Shown one piece after another: positions 7,013 through 16,043 of a DNA stretch of 62,875 nt; position 1 is the first letter of the stretch, and every line of letters starts with the position of its first letter. The DNA is from DASVTR01 sp033855775 (GTDB lineage: Bacteria > Acidobacteriota > Blastocatellia > Pyrinomonadales > Pyrinomonadaceae). A program made the position numbers and the translations under genes. The notes beneath the pieces were generated by a model. It had not been told where the DNA came from and searched no databases. It worked only from the letters and a program-made list of their open reading frames with translations. Location: assembly GCA_033855775.1 (NCBI GenBank), contig JAWVFT010000019.1:1-62875 (forward strand), written 5' to 3'.

Positions 7013-7865
7013 CGCCGCAACCGCCGCCGCCGCATGAACTCCCGCACGAACTGCCGCATGATGAACCGCAAGACGAGCCTGCCGCGGAACTCTTCGCGCG
7101 TGGAAAGAGGACTTTCGTGTAGGCGAACGCCTCGCCCGCCAGCGCGCCGACGCCGAAGGTCGCCGCCAGCATCATCGCTTCAATCGTCGCGCCGCCGGGG
7201 CGTATGAACGCCGCCCGCTCGCGCAAATTGCTGTAGAGCGTCTGCACGTCCGCGAGCATCGCGGAGCCGCTGGCGGTCAGGCGCGGAGATGACACCCTGG
7301 CCGCCAGCGCGATGGCGACAATCATCAGGATAATCAGGAACGCGACGTTAGTGCGCCCGCGTTCGAGGGCGACGAAAATCTTGACGCCGCCGACCGCGCC
7401 GAGGATGAAGAAGGCTATGACGAAACGCAGCATCCGCGCCTGCGTCACAGATTCGTCGGGCAAGAGTCGCGCGCTCTTCAGCGTTTCCTGATACTGGTCG
7501 CAAGCCATCTTCAAAGTGATGTCGTCAAAAATCGAAGACGCTTCATTGGGCGTCGCAAACTTCTCTATCAACGCTTTTTCAATCGGCCTGCGAACCGAAT
7601 CGGGCGTCACGCCCTGCGCTCGCTCGATGCGTGTCCCGTCGAAGATGAGCAGGCCGCGGTCAATGAGCGAGACTAGAGCGACGACGAGGGCTTCGCTTTC
7701 CCCTCGTCGCAGGCAGGCGATTAAGTACGGGTCGGAGAGGTCGAGCCGTGGCGCGTTGGCGGCTTCCGCGACGCGGCGAGTGAGCACGAGAGCAGTGATG
7801 ATGATGACGGAGAGAAGGATGTAGAAGACCAGAAATTCCGGGCCGCGCATGTCGAAGGGATTCAT
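6987..7865 (-). CDS. TIGR04222 membrane protein with (GSSC)n/CGG cysteine-rich tail
   Basis: A 292-residue membrane protein: an N-terminal helix at about 9-29, a winged-helix-like soluble part (DPYLIACLRRGESEALVV, residues 45-135), then hydrophobic segments at about 145-165, 172-190 and 228-245. The last 30 residues read SSCGSSCGSSCGSSCGGGG and continue as CGGGCGGCGG, seven cysteines in Gly/Ser spacing. TIGR04222 proteins typically end in such low-complexity Gly/Cys tails and occur next to DUF692 genes. I infer that the tail is a membrane-tethered substrate for cysteine modification, perhaps for metal binding. It is coupled to both neighbours (10 bp from the upstream gene, overlapping the downstream one). 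Confidence 0.88.
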   Translation of the reverse strand: MNPFDMRGPEFLVFYILLSVIIITALVLTRRVAEAANAPRLDLSDPYLIACLRRGESEALVVALVSLIDRGLLIFDGTRIERAQGVTPDSVRRPIEKALIEKFATPNEASSIFDDITLKMACDQYQETLKSARLLPDESVTQARMLRFVIAFFILGAVGGVKIFVALERGRTNVAFLIILMIVAIALAARVSSPRLTASGSAMLADVQTLYSNLRERAAFIRPGGATIEAMMLAATFGVGALAGEAFAYTKVLFPRAKSSAAGSSCGSSCGSSCGSSCGGGGCGGGCGGCGG

Positions 7866-7875
7866 GGGCGTTGCC

Positions 7876-8640
7876 TCAAGAGAGAGCGGCGGCCCGCGTC
7901 CACATCAGGCGGGCCAACTCAATCAGATGAAAGAGCGTCGGAGCGGCCACGCCGCCCGCCAGCGTTCCGGTCTGTCTGGCTTCGGACATGCGCTCGATTT
8001 CCAGAGCATGCGCCGTTGCGTCCGGCAAGGCCGCCGCGACCTGGCGCAAAGCTTCCTTGCCTGACTCAAAGGCTTGCCCCTCAAGCTCAAGCAAGCTCGC
8101 CGCGCATGAGCGCAGCGGCCCGGCCACGTTCGACATCGTGGCGACGAGTTGTTCTTCGCGCAACCCGCGCGCGATGTAGGCTTCGCGCAGCCTGAGCGTC
8201 AGGTTCAGCAACGTCTGCTTGAGTCGAACGATTGCGTCGGCGCGCGAGATGTGTATGCCTGCAAAAGGGTCGTCGCCATAAAGCACGCGCCGCCTGCGCA
8301 GGATGTCTGCAAACTTCACGGCGAAGGCCGAAAGCGCCGGATGCAGTTCCGACTCCAGGAGAAACATCGTTCGCAGCCGGATGGACGCCTGAGCCAGCCG
8401 CAGCGGTTCGCGCAGCTTGTCGGCTTGCCGCTGCTCAAACGCAGAGAGCACGAGCAACAGGTTGACATCCGATGTCGCGCGCAGTTGCCCTTCGGCTCCG
8501 CTGCCATAGAGCACGACGGCGCGCAGGTCTTCAACGAAAGCGGCGCACGCCGCTTCGATGAATGCGTTCAGCCCGCGCTCGACCGTCGGCGGCAGAACGC
8601 CAGCGGCTTCGCCTTCATTGTTAATGACTGCGCCTTTCAT
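7876..8640 (-). CDS. Nucleotidyltransferase-fold protein with altered active site
   Basis: A 254-residue protein with the minimal nucleotidyltransferase signature VVLYGSGAEGQ (Gly-Ser at 46-47) followed by ATSDVNLLLVL at 55-65. In active family members the second motif is S-D-x-D; here the second acidic residue is Asn60, so catalysis may be lost or altered. A helical C-terminal half (about 120-254) resembles the HEPN-like or substrate-binding region of such proteins. It ends 10 bp before the TIGR04222 gene on the same strand, so they probably share a transcript. A role in the putative cysteine-modification locus is possible but not shown. Confidence 0.7.
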   Translation of the reverse strand: MKGAVINNEGEAAGVLPPTVERGLNAFIEAACAAFVEDLRAVVLYGSGAEGQLRATSDVNLLLVLSAFEQRQADKLREPLRLAQASIRLRTMFLLESELHPALSAFAVKFADILRRRRVLYGDDPFAGIHISRADAIVRLKQTLLNLTLRLREAYIARGLREEQLVATMSNVAGPLRSCAASLLELEGQAFESGKEALRQVAAALPDATAHALEIERMSEARQTGTLAGGVAAPTLFHLIELARLMWTRAAALS

Positions 8641-8716
8641 GCCACGGGATTCTATGGCCGATGCGAGAGACGGTCAAGGAAGAGTTTTCAGCCCGCGGCG
8701 CAAGACTCGTCCGCCT

Positions 8717-9406
8717 TTACGGCAACGGCTTGCGCCAGACGACCGTGTAACGCCACAGCAGATGACGTTGAATCCGCGCGCCCTTCAAGTGTCGCCCGCA
8801 CATTTCTCCGACTTCGTTCAACGTCAGATAGACATCCGTCCGGCCATGCTCGTTCCAGGCGTCTCGCACCGCTCGCGGAGCGCGCAGCCGTCCCGTCTTC
8901 CACAGTCGCCGCGCCACGCTGAACGGATACGCCAGCGCGCTTCCGGCTCTCTCAATCATTCCATCGTCGGCAACGAGGTCGTGAATGATGAGCAGTCCGT
9001 CCGGCTTGAGCGCGTCCTTCATCTTCGGCAAGAGTTGTTCGAGCGAAAGATGATGCAGCGTGGCGAGACTGACGACGCAATCGTAACTTTCGGCGGCGAG
9101 CGGATAACTCATGACATCCGCGAGCGTGTATTCGATGTTTTGATAATCCGTTGACTGCTCGCGCGCCAGCCGAATCATCTGCGGCGATAGGTCTATGCCG
9201 TTGACGCTCTGCGCGCGCTCGGCCAACAGCCGCGTGAAGGCTCCGGCTCCGCAGCCAATCTCAAGCGCGCGCTCGAAGCGAGGCGGAAGCTGCGAGATAA
9301 GATAACTGTGATAAGCATCGCCCGCGCCGCCGTGCTGTTCGGTCAGCAGGGCAATCCGGTCAAAGTCCTCGCGCACCTGCCTCGTCGAAGCCTTCACCAT
9401 CTTCAT
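8717..9406 (-). CDS. Class I SAM-dependent methyltransferase
   Basis: A 229-residue protein. Motif I ALEIGCGAGAFTRLLA (about 47-62) is the SAM-binding glycine loop, INGIDLSP-type motif II follows (VNGIDLSPQMI), and YDCVVSLATLHHL is motif IV. The pattern fits the Methyltransf_11/UbiE-like class, which acts on small molecules; the substrate cannot be read from the sequence. It starts 3 bp after the stop of the preceding hypothetical gene and is separated by 76 bp from the nucleotidyltransferase-like gene, so it may belong to the same operon as the DUF692 locus or to a two-gene unit upstream of it. Confidence 0.85.
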   Translation of the reverse strand: MKMVKASTRQVREDFDRIALLTEQHGGAGDAYHSYLISQLPPRFERALEIGCGAGAFTRLLAERAQSVNGIDLSPQMIRLAREQSTDYQNIEYTLADVMSYPLAAESYDCVVSLATLHHLSLEQLLPKMKDALKPDGLLIIHDLVADDGMIERAGSALAYPFSVARRLWKTGRLRAPRAVRDAWNEHGRTDVYLTLNEVGEMCGRHLKGARIQRHLLWRYTVVWRKPLP

Positions 9407-9409
9407 CCC

Positions 9410-9991
9410 TCACGTCTTCGTTTCAGCGAATCGTTCGCGGAAATCTTTCGAGCGTCGGCGCAGGTCGAGCCAGTCCTGAAAAATTTCGGGCGTTTGCAGC
9501 CAGAGCGTGAACCATTCCGCAATCTCAACTTTTTCAGCGCGCTTGCGCTCGTCAACTTTCGGATTGCGCGCAATCATCTGCGCCCGCTGCTTGCCCTTGA
9601 GCGCGACCTCGCGCGCGCGCCTGATTCCCGTCTCGTCCTTTGTGCGCGCAAACTGGCGGCGCAGGTTCTCAAGATTCTTGATTGAGTTGGCCGCTTGATT
9701 AAAATCGGAAAACTTCAAGACGTTGCGAAACATCGCTTCGTAAGGGTCTGCGGCTCGCTGGCGCGCGTCGAGTTCAAGGACTTCGGCGTGGCGCAACTCC
9801 GCGCCTTCGTCGGCCAACAGCCGCGCCACCACGACCGGACTCTCAAGCGCGCCCTCGCCAAATCGCTCGCGCACGATGCGCTCAATCTCTTCGAGTTCCG
9901 CCGCTCCCACCGATTCGCAATCGAGGCGCTCCCACACCTCAATCATCAAATCATGCTTTGTCCGCGATTTCCATTTCTGTTCCGTCATCAT
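9410..9991 (-). CDS. Conserved-looking hypothetical protein
   Basis: About 193 residues from the first ATG (a TTG one codon upstream is possible). It is rich in charged residues and predicted largely helical: RTKHDLMIEVWERLDCESVG at the N-terminus, a central FGEGALESP turn, and an Arg/Lys-rich C-terminal half. No transmembrane segment or known domain was recognised. It is first in a minus-strand run and ends 3 bp before the methyltransferase start. A divergent RecQ-like gene begins 173 bp away, so the promoter should lie between 9992 and 10164. Confidence 0.65.
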   Translation of the reverse strand: MMTEQKWKSRTKHDLMIEVWERLDCESVGAAELEEIERIVRERFGEGALESPVVVARLLADEGAELRHAEVLELDARQRAADPYEAMFRNVLKFSDFNQAANSIKNLENLRRQFARTKDETGIRRAREVALKGKQRAQMIARNPKVDERKRAEKVEIAEWFTLWLQTPEIFQDWLDLRRRSKDFRERFAETKT

Positions 9992-10164
9992 CAATCAAGC
10001 CGCTTGCCCAAAAGTTTAAAGTCCAACGTCGCTCCGGCCTTATGCTAGATGCCGGAGCGTGTCCGCCGCAAGCCTTGACTTGAGAGTTTGCCGCTAAGAA
10101 ACTAGACTTTAACCTGGAACATCTAATTTGCGGCTTTGAGACTCCCGCTCCAGACCCCTGATTT

Positions 10165-12852
10165 ATGAGCATCGAAGAAGCGCTTCTTGCGCTGCACAAG
10201 CATTTCGGCTTCGAGGATTTCCGCGAGGGACAGCGTGAGGTCATCGCGGCTATTCTCGCAGGCCATGACACAGTGGTCGTGATGCCGACGGGCGGCGGAA
10301 AATCGCTCTGCTATCAACTGCCCGCGTTGATGAAAGAGGGCGCGACCGTCGTCGTCTCGCCGCTCATCGCGCTGATGAAAGATCAGGTTGACGCTCTTCA
10401 AGCGCGCAATCTTCCGGCGACATTCATCAATAGCTCGATTACGTTTGAGGAACAGAAGGCGCGCATCGCGGGCATCCGCCAAGGACAATACAAACTCGTC
10501 TACGTCGCGCCCGAACGCTTTCGCAGCGCACACTTCGTCGAAACCCTGCGCTCGATTAACATCTCTCTCTTCGCTATTGACGAAGCCCACTGCATCTCGC
10601 AATGGGGCCACGATTTTCGCCCCGACTACCTACGGCTCAAGCAAGCCATCGAAGAGATTGGCCGCCCGCAAATCGCCGCGCTGACGGCGACCGCCACGCC
10701 ACACGTCCGCTCCGACATCATCGAGCAGCTTCAACTGAGCGAGCCGCGCGCCTTCGTCAGCGGCTTCGACCGTCCGAACCTGACCATCAACGTCGTCCAC
10801 ACGCAGAAGGAGCGCGAGAAGATTGCGCACATCAAACGCCTCGCCGCCTCCTACGCCGGAGGCTCCGGCATCATCTACACTTCGACGCGCAAGGCCGTCG
10901 AGCAGGTGACGGCGCGCTTTCGTCTGGCTGACCTGAGCGTCGTCGCCTATCACGCCGGGATGGACGAGCAGGAGCGCACGCGCGCGCAAGACGATTTCAT
11001 GTCGGGCCGCGTGCAGATGATTGTCGCCACCAACGCCTTCGGGATGGGCATCGACAAGCCCGACATACGCTTCGTTGCTCACTATCAAATGCCCGGCTCC
11101 ATCGAAGCTTACTATCAGGAAATCGGTCGCGCTGGTCGTGACCGCTTGCCTTCGACCTGCACGCTCTTCTTCAACTACGCCGACAAGCGCACGCAGGATT
11201 ACTTTATCGAAGGCTCTTACCCGCCGCCCGAAACCATCGCGCGCGTTTACGAATCGCTCGTCGCCACCAATCAAAAGCGCATCGAGTTGTCGGTCAGCGA
11301 AATCAGTTCGCGCGCCGGAATCCGCAACGAGATGTCTGTGCAATCGTCGCTCATCATCCTGGAAAAAGCGGGCCACATAGAGCGCGGCGCGTCGGGCGAA
11401 AATCGCGCGTTGATTCGCTTGCTCTTGAAGTCGCACGAAGCGCGCGAGAAGATTGGAACGCGCGACACGCGCGCTCGTCAAACGCTCTTCGGACTGCTCG
11501 GCGGCTACGACTTAAACGAGCGCGCCGACACGGAAGTGGACGTGGCCGAGTTTGCCGAAACGATGGGCCTCGACGCGGGCGCGGTCAAACGCTCTCTCTC
11601 ATCGCTCGCGGCATCCGGCGTCGTCAGTTACACCCCTGCGCGGCGAACGCGCGGCGTGCTGCTCCTTGACGACCAGCCCGTCAAGCAACTGCGCATTCGC
11701 CCGCACGAGATTGCGCGCCGCGCCGCCCTCGAACAACGCAAGCTGCGCGAGATGATTAGCTTCTGCTACACCGAGAACTGCTATCGCGCCTTCATCCTTG
11801 ATTACTTCGGCGACCACAAGCATGCGGTCAACTGCGGGACGTGCGGCAACTGCACATCGTCCACCAAAGGCGCCGCCGGGCGCGGCCTCGGAGAGCAAGC
11901 TGTGCCGCTCGCGCCCTCTTCCGCGCTCGACGGCTTCGTCAGAGACAACGTTCCCTTCGCGCTCGACCTCGAACGCGAGTTGAGCGAGCAGTCGCGGCTG
12001 CGTCAAGCGCGCGAAAGAGCCGAAGCCGCCGGAGCAGGACTGTCCATCGAAGTTGACACAAGCTCGCCCTGGCCGTTTGACTCCGCCGAAGGCGAAGACC
12101 CTGGCCTCCATCAAGCGCAGTCCATCAACATCACGCAGGCGCGCTCCTTAACCGAAGAGGAGCGTTTGCTGGCGCGCAAGATTCTGGCGTGCGCGGCGCG
12201 CATGAATGGACGCTTCGGCAAGAACATGCTGGCCGCGACTCTGCGCGGCTCGCGCGCCAAGAACATCACGCAGGCCAGCCTCGACAAGCTCTCGACCTAC
12301 GCCATCCTCAGCGACATGACGCAGGACGAGTTGCTGCTCTACATAGACGCGCTCATCAGCGCGGGCTGCCTCGCCGTCGCGGGCGGCGCGTATCCGACCG
12401 TCTCGCTGACGCTGTTGGGCCGTGACGTGATGCGCGAAGAAAGAAGCGTCGAACTGGCTCTGCCCTCAACCGCCGTCAGCGACCCGCTCGGCTCGCTCAA
12501 CAGTGGCAAGCCCGCCGCCTTGAACAACCGGCAAGTCAACACCGTTGACGAAACCTACACGCTCTACTGCGACGGCCTAACCATCGAACAAATCAGCACA
12601 CAACGCGGCCTGACCGAAATCACCGTCGAGAAGCATCTCGCCGATTGCATCCTGCAAGGGCGGCCCTTCGACATCTCGCGCCACGTCGCCGAACCGGACC
12701 GCGCGCAAATCGAAATCGCTATTGACCAACTCGGCACACAACTGCTCAAGCCCTTGCGCGATGCCCTGCCTTCGCATATCAACTATCGCATGATTCGCTT
12801 CGTCGTCGCACAGGCGCAGCGCGCCGAACAGAACGACAGAGAGCAACTTTAA
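10165..12852 (+). CDS. recQ: RecQ-family ATP-dependent DNA helicase with long C-terminal extension
   Basis: An 895-residue SF2 helicase. Walker A PTGGGKSL is at 41-48, DEAH at 139-142 with the RecQ aromatic loop QWGHDFR at 146-152, and motif VI IGRAGRDRLPS lies near 318-328. The zinc-binding cysteines C534, C539, C557 and C560/C563 mark the RecQ-Ct domain. The protein is nearly 300 residues longer than E. coli RecQ. After an acidic linker it adds a second winged-helix/HRDC-like part and ends in a helix-turn-helix segment (YCDGLTIEQISTQRGL, about 798-813) seen in some RecQ homologues. It should unwind 3'-5' duplex and recombination intermediates. Confidence 0.93.
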   Translation: MSIEEALLALHKHFGFEDFREGQREVIAAILAGHDTVVVMPTGGGKSLCYQLPALMKEGATVVVSPLIALMKDQVDALQARNLPATFINSSITFEEQKARIAGIRQGQYKLVYVAPERFRSAHFVETLRSINISLFAIDEAHCISQWGHDFRPDYLRLKQAIEEIGRPQIAALTATATPHVRSDIIEQLQLSEPRAFVSGFDRPNLTINVVHTQKEREKIAHIKRLAASYAGGSGIIYTSTRKAVEQVTARFRLADLSVVAYHAGMDEQERTRAQDDFMSGRVQMIVATNAFGMGIDKPDIRFVAHYQMPGSIEAYYQEIGRAGRDRLPSTCTLFFNYADKRTQDYFIEGSYPPPETIARVYESLVATNQKRIELSVSEISSRAGIRNEMSVQSSLIILEKAGHIERGASGENRALIRLLLKSHEAREKIGTRDTRARQTLFGLLGGYDLNERADTEVDVAEFAETMGLDAGAVKRSLSSLAASGVVSYTPARRTRGVLLLDDQPVKQLRIRPHEIARRAALEQRKLREMISFCYTENCYRAFILDYFGDHKHAVNCGTCGNCTSSTKGAAGRGLGEQAVPLAPSSALDGFVRDNVPFALDLERELSEQSRLRQARERAEAAGAGLSIEVDTSSPWPFDSAEGEDPGLHQAQSINITQARSLTEEERLLARKILACAARMNGRFGKNMLAATLRGSRAKNITQASLDKLSTYAILSDMTQDELLLYIDALISAGCLAVAGGAYPTVSLTLLGRDVMREERSVELALPSTAVSDPLGSLNSGKPAALNNRQVNTVDETYTLYCDGLTIEQISTQRGLTEITVEKHLADCILQGRPFDISRHVAEPDRAQIEIAIDQLGTQLLKPLRDALPSHINYRMIRFVVAQAQRAEQNDREQL

Positions 12853-13017
12853 GCCGTCGTCGTTTCAGCATGACAACGGTTTTTCCGTCGCGCCGATTTT
12901 CTCTCTGAGCCCTACTCTCATTCGTCAGTCTGCTAGTGCGCCGTTTTTCATTCGGTGGTATCTTGTCGCCGTCCGGTCGCGCTCAAGCCAACTCTCAAAC
13001 TCTCTGGAGACTCATCC

Positions 13018-14331
13018 ATGAACATCACTTCGCGCTTGATGATGGTCGCCGTCGTCATGCTTCTGTTGCTCGCCTCTGGCGCGCGAGCGCAACAAAGCGA
13101 AGCCTCGAAGATAGAGATAGGAGCGCAATTCTCGTCGCTGACGATGTTTCCGCCGCGCGAAACAGCCAGCGGATTATCCGTCTCCGTCGGCTTGAAACAA
13201 ACCGAGCCGGGCTTCGGCCTGCGCTTCACCTACAACCTGAACAACCATCTCGCGCTTGAAGCCGAAGGCAATTTCTTTCCGCATCGAGAACTGATGCAAA
13301 GGACGACCGGCGGGCGCGTCGTTCAAGGGCAGTTCGGCCTCAAGGCCGGAAAGCGTTTCGAGAAGTTTGGCATCTTCGCTAAAGCGCGGCCCGGCTTTGT
13401 CAGCTACGGCGAAGTACTCTCGCATGTGGGCGAGGAAACGTTTGACTTCAACGGCCAGCCGTTCACCTTTCTCACGCTGCAACCGGAGCGACGGACATAT
13501 TTCTCAATGGACGTTGGCGCGGCGTTGGAGCTTTATCCGTCGCGTCGTGTGGTCGCGCGCTTTGACGCGGGCGATACAATCATTCGTCAGGGACGCACGC
13601 CCGACTCCGGGCCGATTATCTTTGAACCGACTCCGCCAAGCTCCACACATAACTTTCAATTCAGCGCGGGGCTGGCCCTGCGACTGCTCATCCCAAGCAC
13701 GGACAACGACGAGACTCAAACGTCCGGCACAAACGCGCCACGCTTTGAAATCGGAGCGCAGTTTTCATCGCTCAGCCTCAACTCCGTCGAACGCTCAGCG
13801 GGCGGCGGCGTCGGCTTCGGCTCAGTCAGCGCTCAAACAGAGTTTCACGACACGCAGACGGCACCCGGCTTCGGCGGTCGCTTCACTTACAATGTGACAG
13901 ACCATTTCGCGCTCGAAGCCGAAGGCAATTTCTTTCCGCACAAGCACATGTTTATCAACGAAGGCAGAGGCGGCGGGCGCATCTCGCAAGGTCAGTTCGG
14001 AGCCAGGGTTGGAAGACGCTGGAACAGCTTCGGCCTCTTTGGCAAAGCCCGTCCGGGCCTCGTCAGCTTTAGTCGAGCATTCACCGTGGACGTGTTTCGC
14101 ACCGGCGAGTTTGAGAGGCGCACCCATTTTTCGTTCGACCTCGGCGGCGTCCTTGAGTTCTATCCGTCGCGCCGCGTGGTCGCGCGCTTTGACGCGGGCG
14201 ATACAATCATTCGCTACGGCAGTTCGTCGCTCTTCATTCCCAACTTTTTTCCAAGCGGAACGTTATCCCAAACGCCAGCCGAAACACGGCATAACTTCCA
14301 GTTCACGGCGGGCGTCGGTTTTCGTTTCTGA
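13018..14331 (+). CDS. Outer-membrane beta-barrel protein with tandemly duplicated domain
   Basis: A 437-residue exported protein. The ATG at 13018 gives a clear signal peptide (MMVAVVMLLLLASGARA-Q); an upstream in-frame ATG at 12955 would bury it. Two homologous halves of about 205 residues follow. Each begins with IEIGAQFSSL, contains RFTYN...LALEAEGNFFPH and KARPG[FL]VS, and reaches FYPSRRVVARFDAGDTIIR before HNFQF[ST]A. The protein ends in GVGFRF, a typical beta-signal with terminal Phe. A single-domain relative is encoded at 20172-20825. Small OmpA/OprF-like barrels have this organisation; ligand and function are unknown. Confidence 0.85.
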   Translation: MNITSRLMMVAVVMLLLLASGARAQQSEASKIEIGAQFSSLTMFPPRETASGLSVSVGLKQTEPGFGLRFTYNLNNHLALEAEGNFFPHRELMQRTTGGRVVQGQFGLKAGKRFEKFGIFAKARPGFVSYGEVLSHVGEETFDFNGQPFTFLTLQPERRTYFSMDVGAALELYPSRRVVARFDAGDTIIRQGRTPDSGPIIFEPTPPSSTHNFQFSAGLALRLLIPSTDNDETQTSGTNAPRFEIGAQFSSLSLNSVERSAGGGVGFGSVSAQTEFHDTQTAPGFGGRFTYNVTDHFALEAEGNFFPHKHMFINEGRGGGRISQGQFGARVGRRWNSFGLFGKARPGLVSFSRAFTVDVFRTGEFERRTHFSFDLGGVLEFYPSRRVVARFDAGDTIIRYGSSSLFIPNFFPSGTLSQTPAETRHNFQFTAGVGFRF

Positions 14332-14376
14332 GCCGGATTCGTCTTTCACTTCGCACATTAACATAGGAGACTTCGC

Positions 14377-14613
14377 ATGAGCCGCAACACGAACACAGAC
14401 CCGCCGCAACCATCTGAGCCGCTGCCGCAGCCGGGCGACCCCGTGCCGCGCACAGGTCCCGACGATCCCATCGTGCCGGACCCTTCACAGCCTGAGCCGC
14501 TGCCGCTGCCGCCCGACACCGAGCCGACGCCAGCCGCGCCCGTGCGTGAGCCGGACGCCGCGCCGCCGCCCGTGGGCGACCCCGCTCCGAACGAGCCGAC
14601 CCGTCTGGCCTGA
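14377..14613 (+). CDS. Small proline-rich protein
   Basis: A 78-residue protein made almost entirely of Pro, Asp, Glu, Thr and Ala (EPLPQPGDPVP, PEPLPLPPDTEPTP). AGGAGA stands ten bases before the ATG, which supports translation. No signal peptide or structured region is visible, so it should be disordered. The many PP and PPP motifs would need EF-P for smooth translation. It follows the duplicated barrel gene by 45 bp and may be co-transcribed. Function unknown. Confidence 0.6.
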   Translation: MSRNTNTDPPQPSEPLPQPGDPVPRTGPDDPIVPDPSQPEPLPLPPDTEPTPAAPVREPDAAPPPVGDPAPNEPTRLA

Positions 14614-14865
14614 ACGCTTCGGCCAGCGGTTTCTTCAACCTCGCCCGTGCCGCATAGAGCTAGAGAGCGAGCGTGAGCGAGTGCGCTGGCAGTGCCGGCG
14701 CGCTTACGCTTCGCGCTATCTTCAACTGCCGGGCGCATCGGTGTAAGATAAACTTCGCTGCCGCATGTAAGATGAAAATCTTTGTCGAGAGCAAAACTCT
14801 GAGCTGTTTCACGTCGTAAACTTCCCTGAAGGAATGGTCATCGAACCGATAACGCATTGAAGAAG

Positions 14866-15966
14866 ATGAGCGCCGATTATCCGCAGCCGACAACGCAACC
14901 CACGGCGCAGAATCTAGCCGCCGCTGGCGCCCGCTCCATCTCGCCTGAGCGCGTCCGCGGCGCGCTGGCCGAGCGACCCTTCGAGCCGCACCCGCTCTTC
15001 GTCAACGGCCACGCGCAGACGCTCGTGGCCTACGCCTGGCCGCGCCGCTTTCAACTGCGCGCGCATCGCCTCGACGAAGAGCGCGTCTTCGCCATCGAAG
15101 CGGGCGTGCAACTGCTCGCGCATTGTCGCTGGCAGAACGAGCCGCGCACAGCTTCGACCGTCGTGCTCGTTCACGGCCTGGAAGGCTCAAGCAGTTCCAT
15201 CTACATTCTAGGCACGGCGGCAAAGGCTTTCCGCGCGGGCTTCAACGTCGTCCGGCTGAACCTGCGCAACTGCGGCGCGACCGAACATTTGACGCCGACG
15301 CTCTACAACAGCGGCATGAGCGGCGACCTCAACGCCGTCCTCAACGACCTCATCGAGCGCGACCAACTGCAACGCATCTTCATCGTCGGCTTCTCTATGT
15401 CGGCCAACATGGCTCTCAAGCTCGCGGGCGAAGCGCCCAATCAATTGCCCGCGCAACTCTCAGGCATCTGCGCCGTCTCGCCGCCGGTTGACCTCGCGAC
15501 GAGCGCCGTCGCGCTTGAGGCTCGCGCCAACTGGCTTTATCAGCAAAGCTTCATGCGCTCCCTGCGCCGCCGGATGCGCCACAAGCAGAAACTCTTTCCA
15601 GACTTGTACGACACGACGGACATTCATCTGGTTCGCACGGTCAGAGAATTTGACGACCGCTACACCTCCATCCACGGCGGCTACGAAAACGCGGAAGACT
15701 ACTACGCGCGCGCCAGCGCCTTGCCGCTCATTCGTCACATACAGATTCCGACCCTGCTCATCCACGCGCAGGACGACCCGTTCATTCCCTTCCACTCCTT
15801 CCGCGACCCGTCGCTTGCGACGAATCCGTCCGTCATCTTCATCGCCCCGGAACACGGAGGCCATGTCGGCTTCGTCGCCGCCGACACGCACGGCGAAGAC
15901 CGCTTCTGGGCCGAGAATCGCATCGTGCAATTCTGCAAGCTGATTGACGACGGGCGCGCTCGTTGA
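14866..15966 (+). CDS. YheT/COG0429-type alpha/beta hydrolase
   Basis: About 366 residues from the ATG at 14866 (a TTG at 14857 is in frame). The YheT-like entry motif PHPLFVNGHAQTL is at about 43-55. The oxyanion strand VVLVHGLEGSSSS follows, then the nucleophile elbow GFSMSANM, the acid in HAQDDPFIP and the histidine in PEHGGHVGF. This matches the esterase family that includes E. coli YheT and eukaryotic ABHD1/3, acting on lipid or ester substrates. The elbow has Ser-Ala in place of the usual second Gly, as in some members. It is probably cytoplasmic. A 240-bp gap upstream holds no clear signal. Confidence 0.88.
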   Translation: MSADYPQPTTQPTAQNLAAAGARSISPERVRGALAERPFEPHPLFVNGHAQTLVAYAWPRRFQLRAHRLDEERVFAIEAGVQLLAHCRWQNEPRTASTVVLVHGLEGSSSSIYILGTAAKAFRAGFNVVRLNLRNCGATEHLTPTLYNSGMSGDLNAVLNDLIERDQLQRIFIVGFSMSANMALKLAGEAPNQLPAQLSGICAVSPPVDLATSAVALEARANWLYQQSFMRSLRRRMRHKQKLFPDLYDTTDIHLVRTVREFDDRYTSIHGGYENAEDYYARASALPLIRHIQIPTLLIHAQDDPFIPFHSFRDPSLATNPSVIFIAPEHGGHVGFVAADTHGEDRFWAENRIVQFCKLIDDGRAR

Positions 15967-16043
15967 AGCCGGGGTTGGCGCCACGCGGCCCGAGCCATTA
16001 AGCTGTGTCGCAGCTTGCTCAATACATATAATTATTGCCGGGT

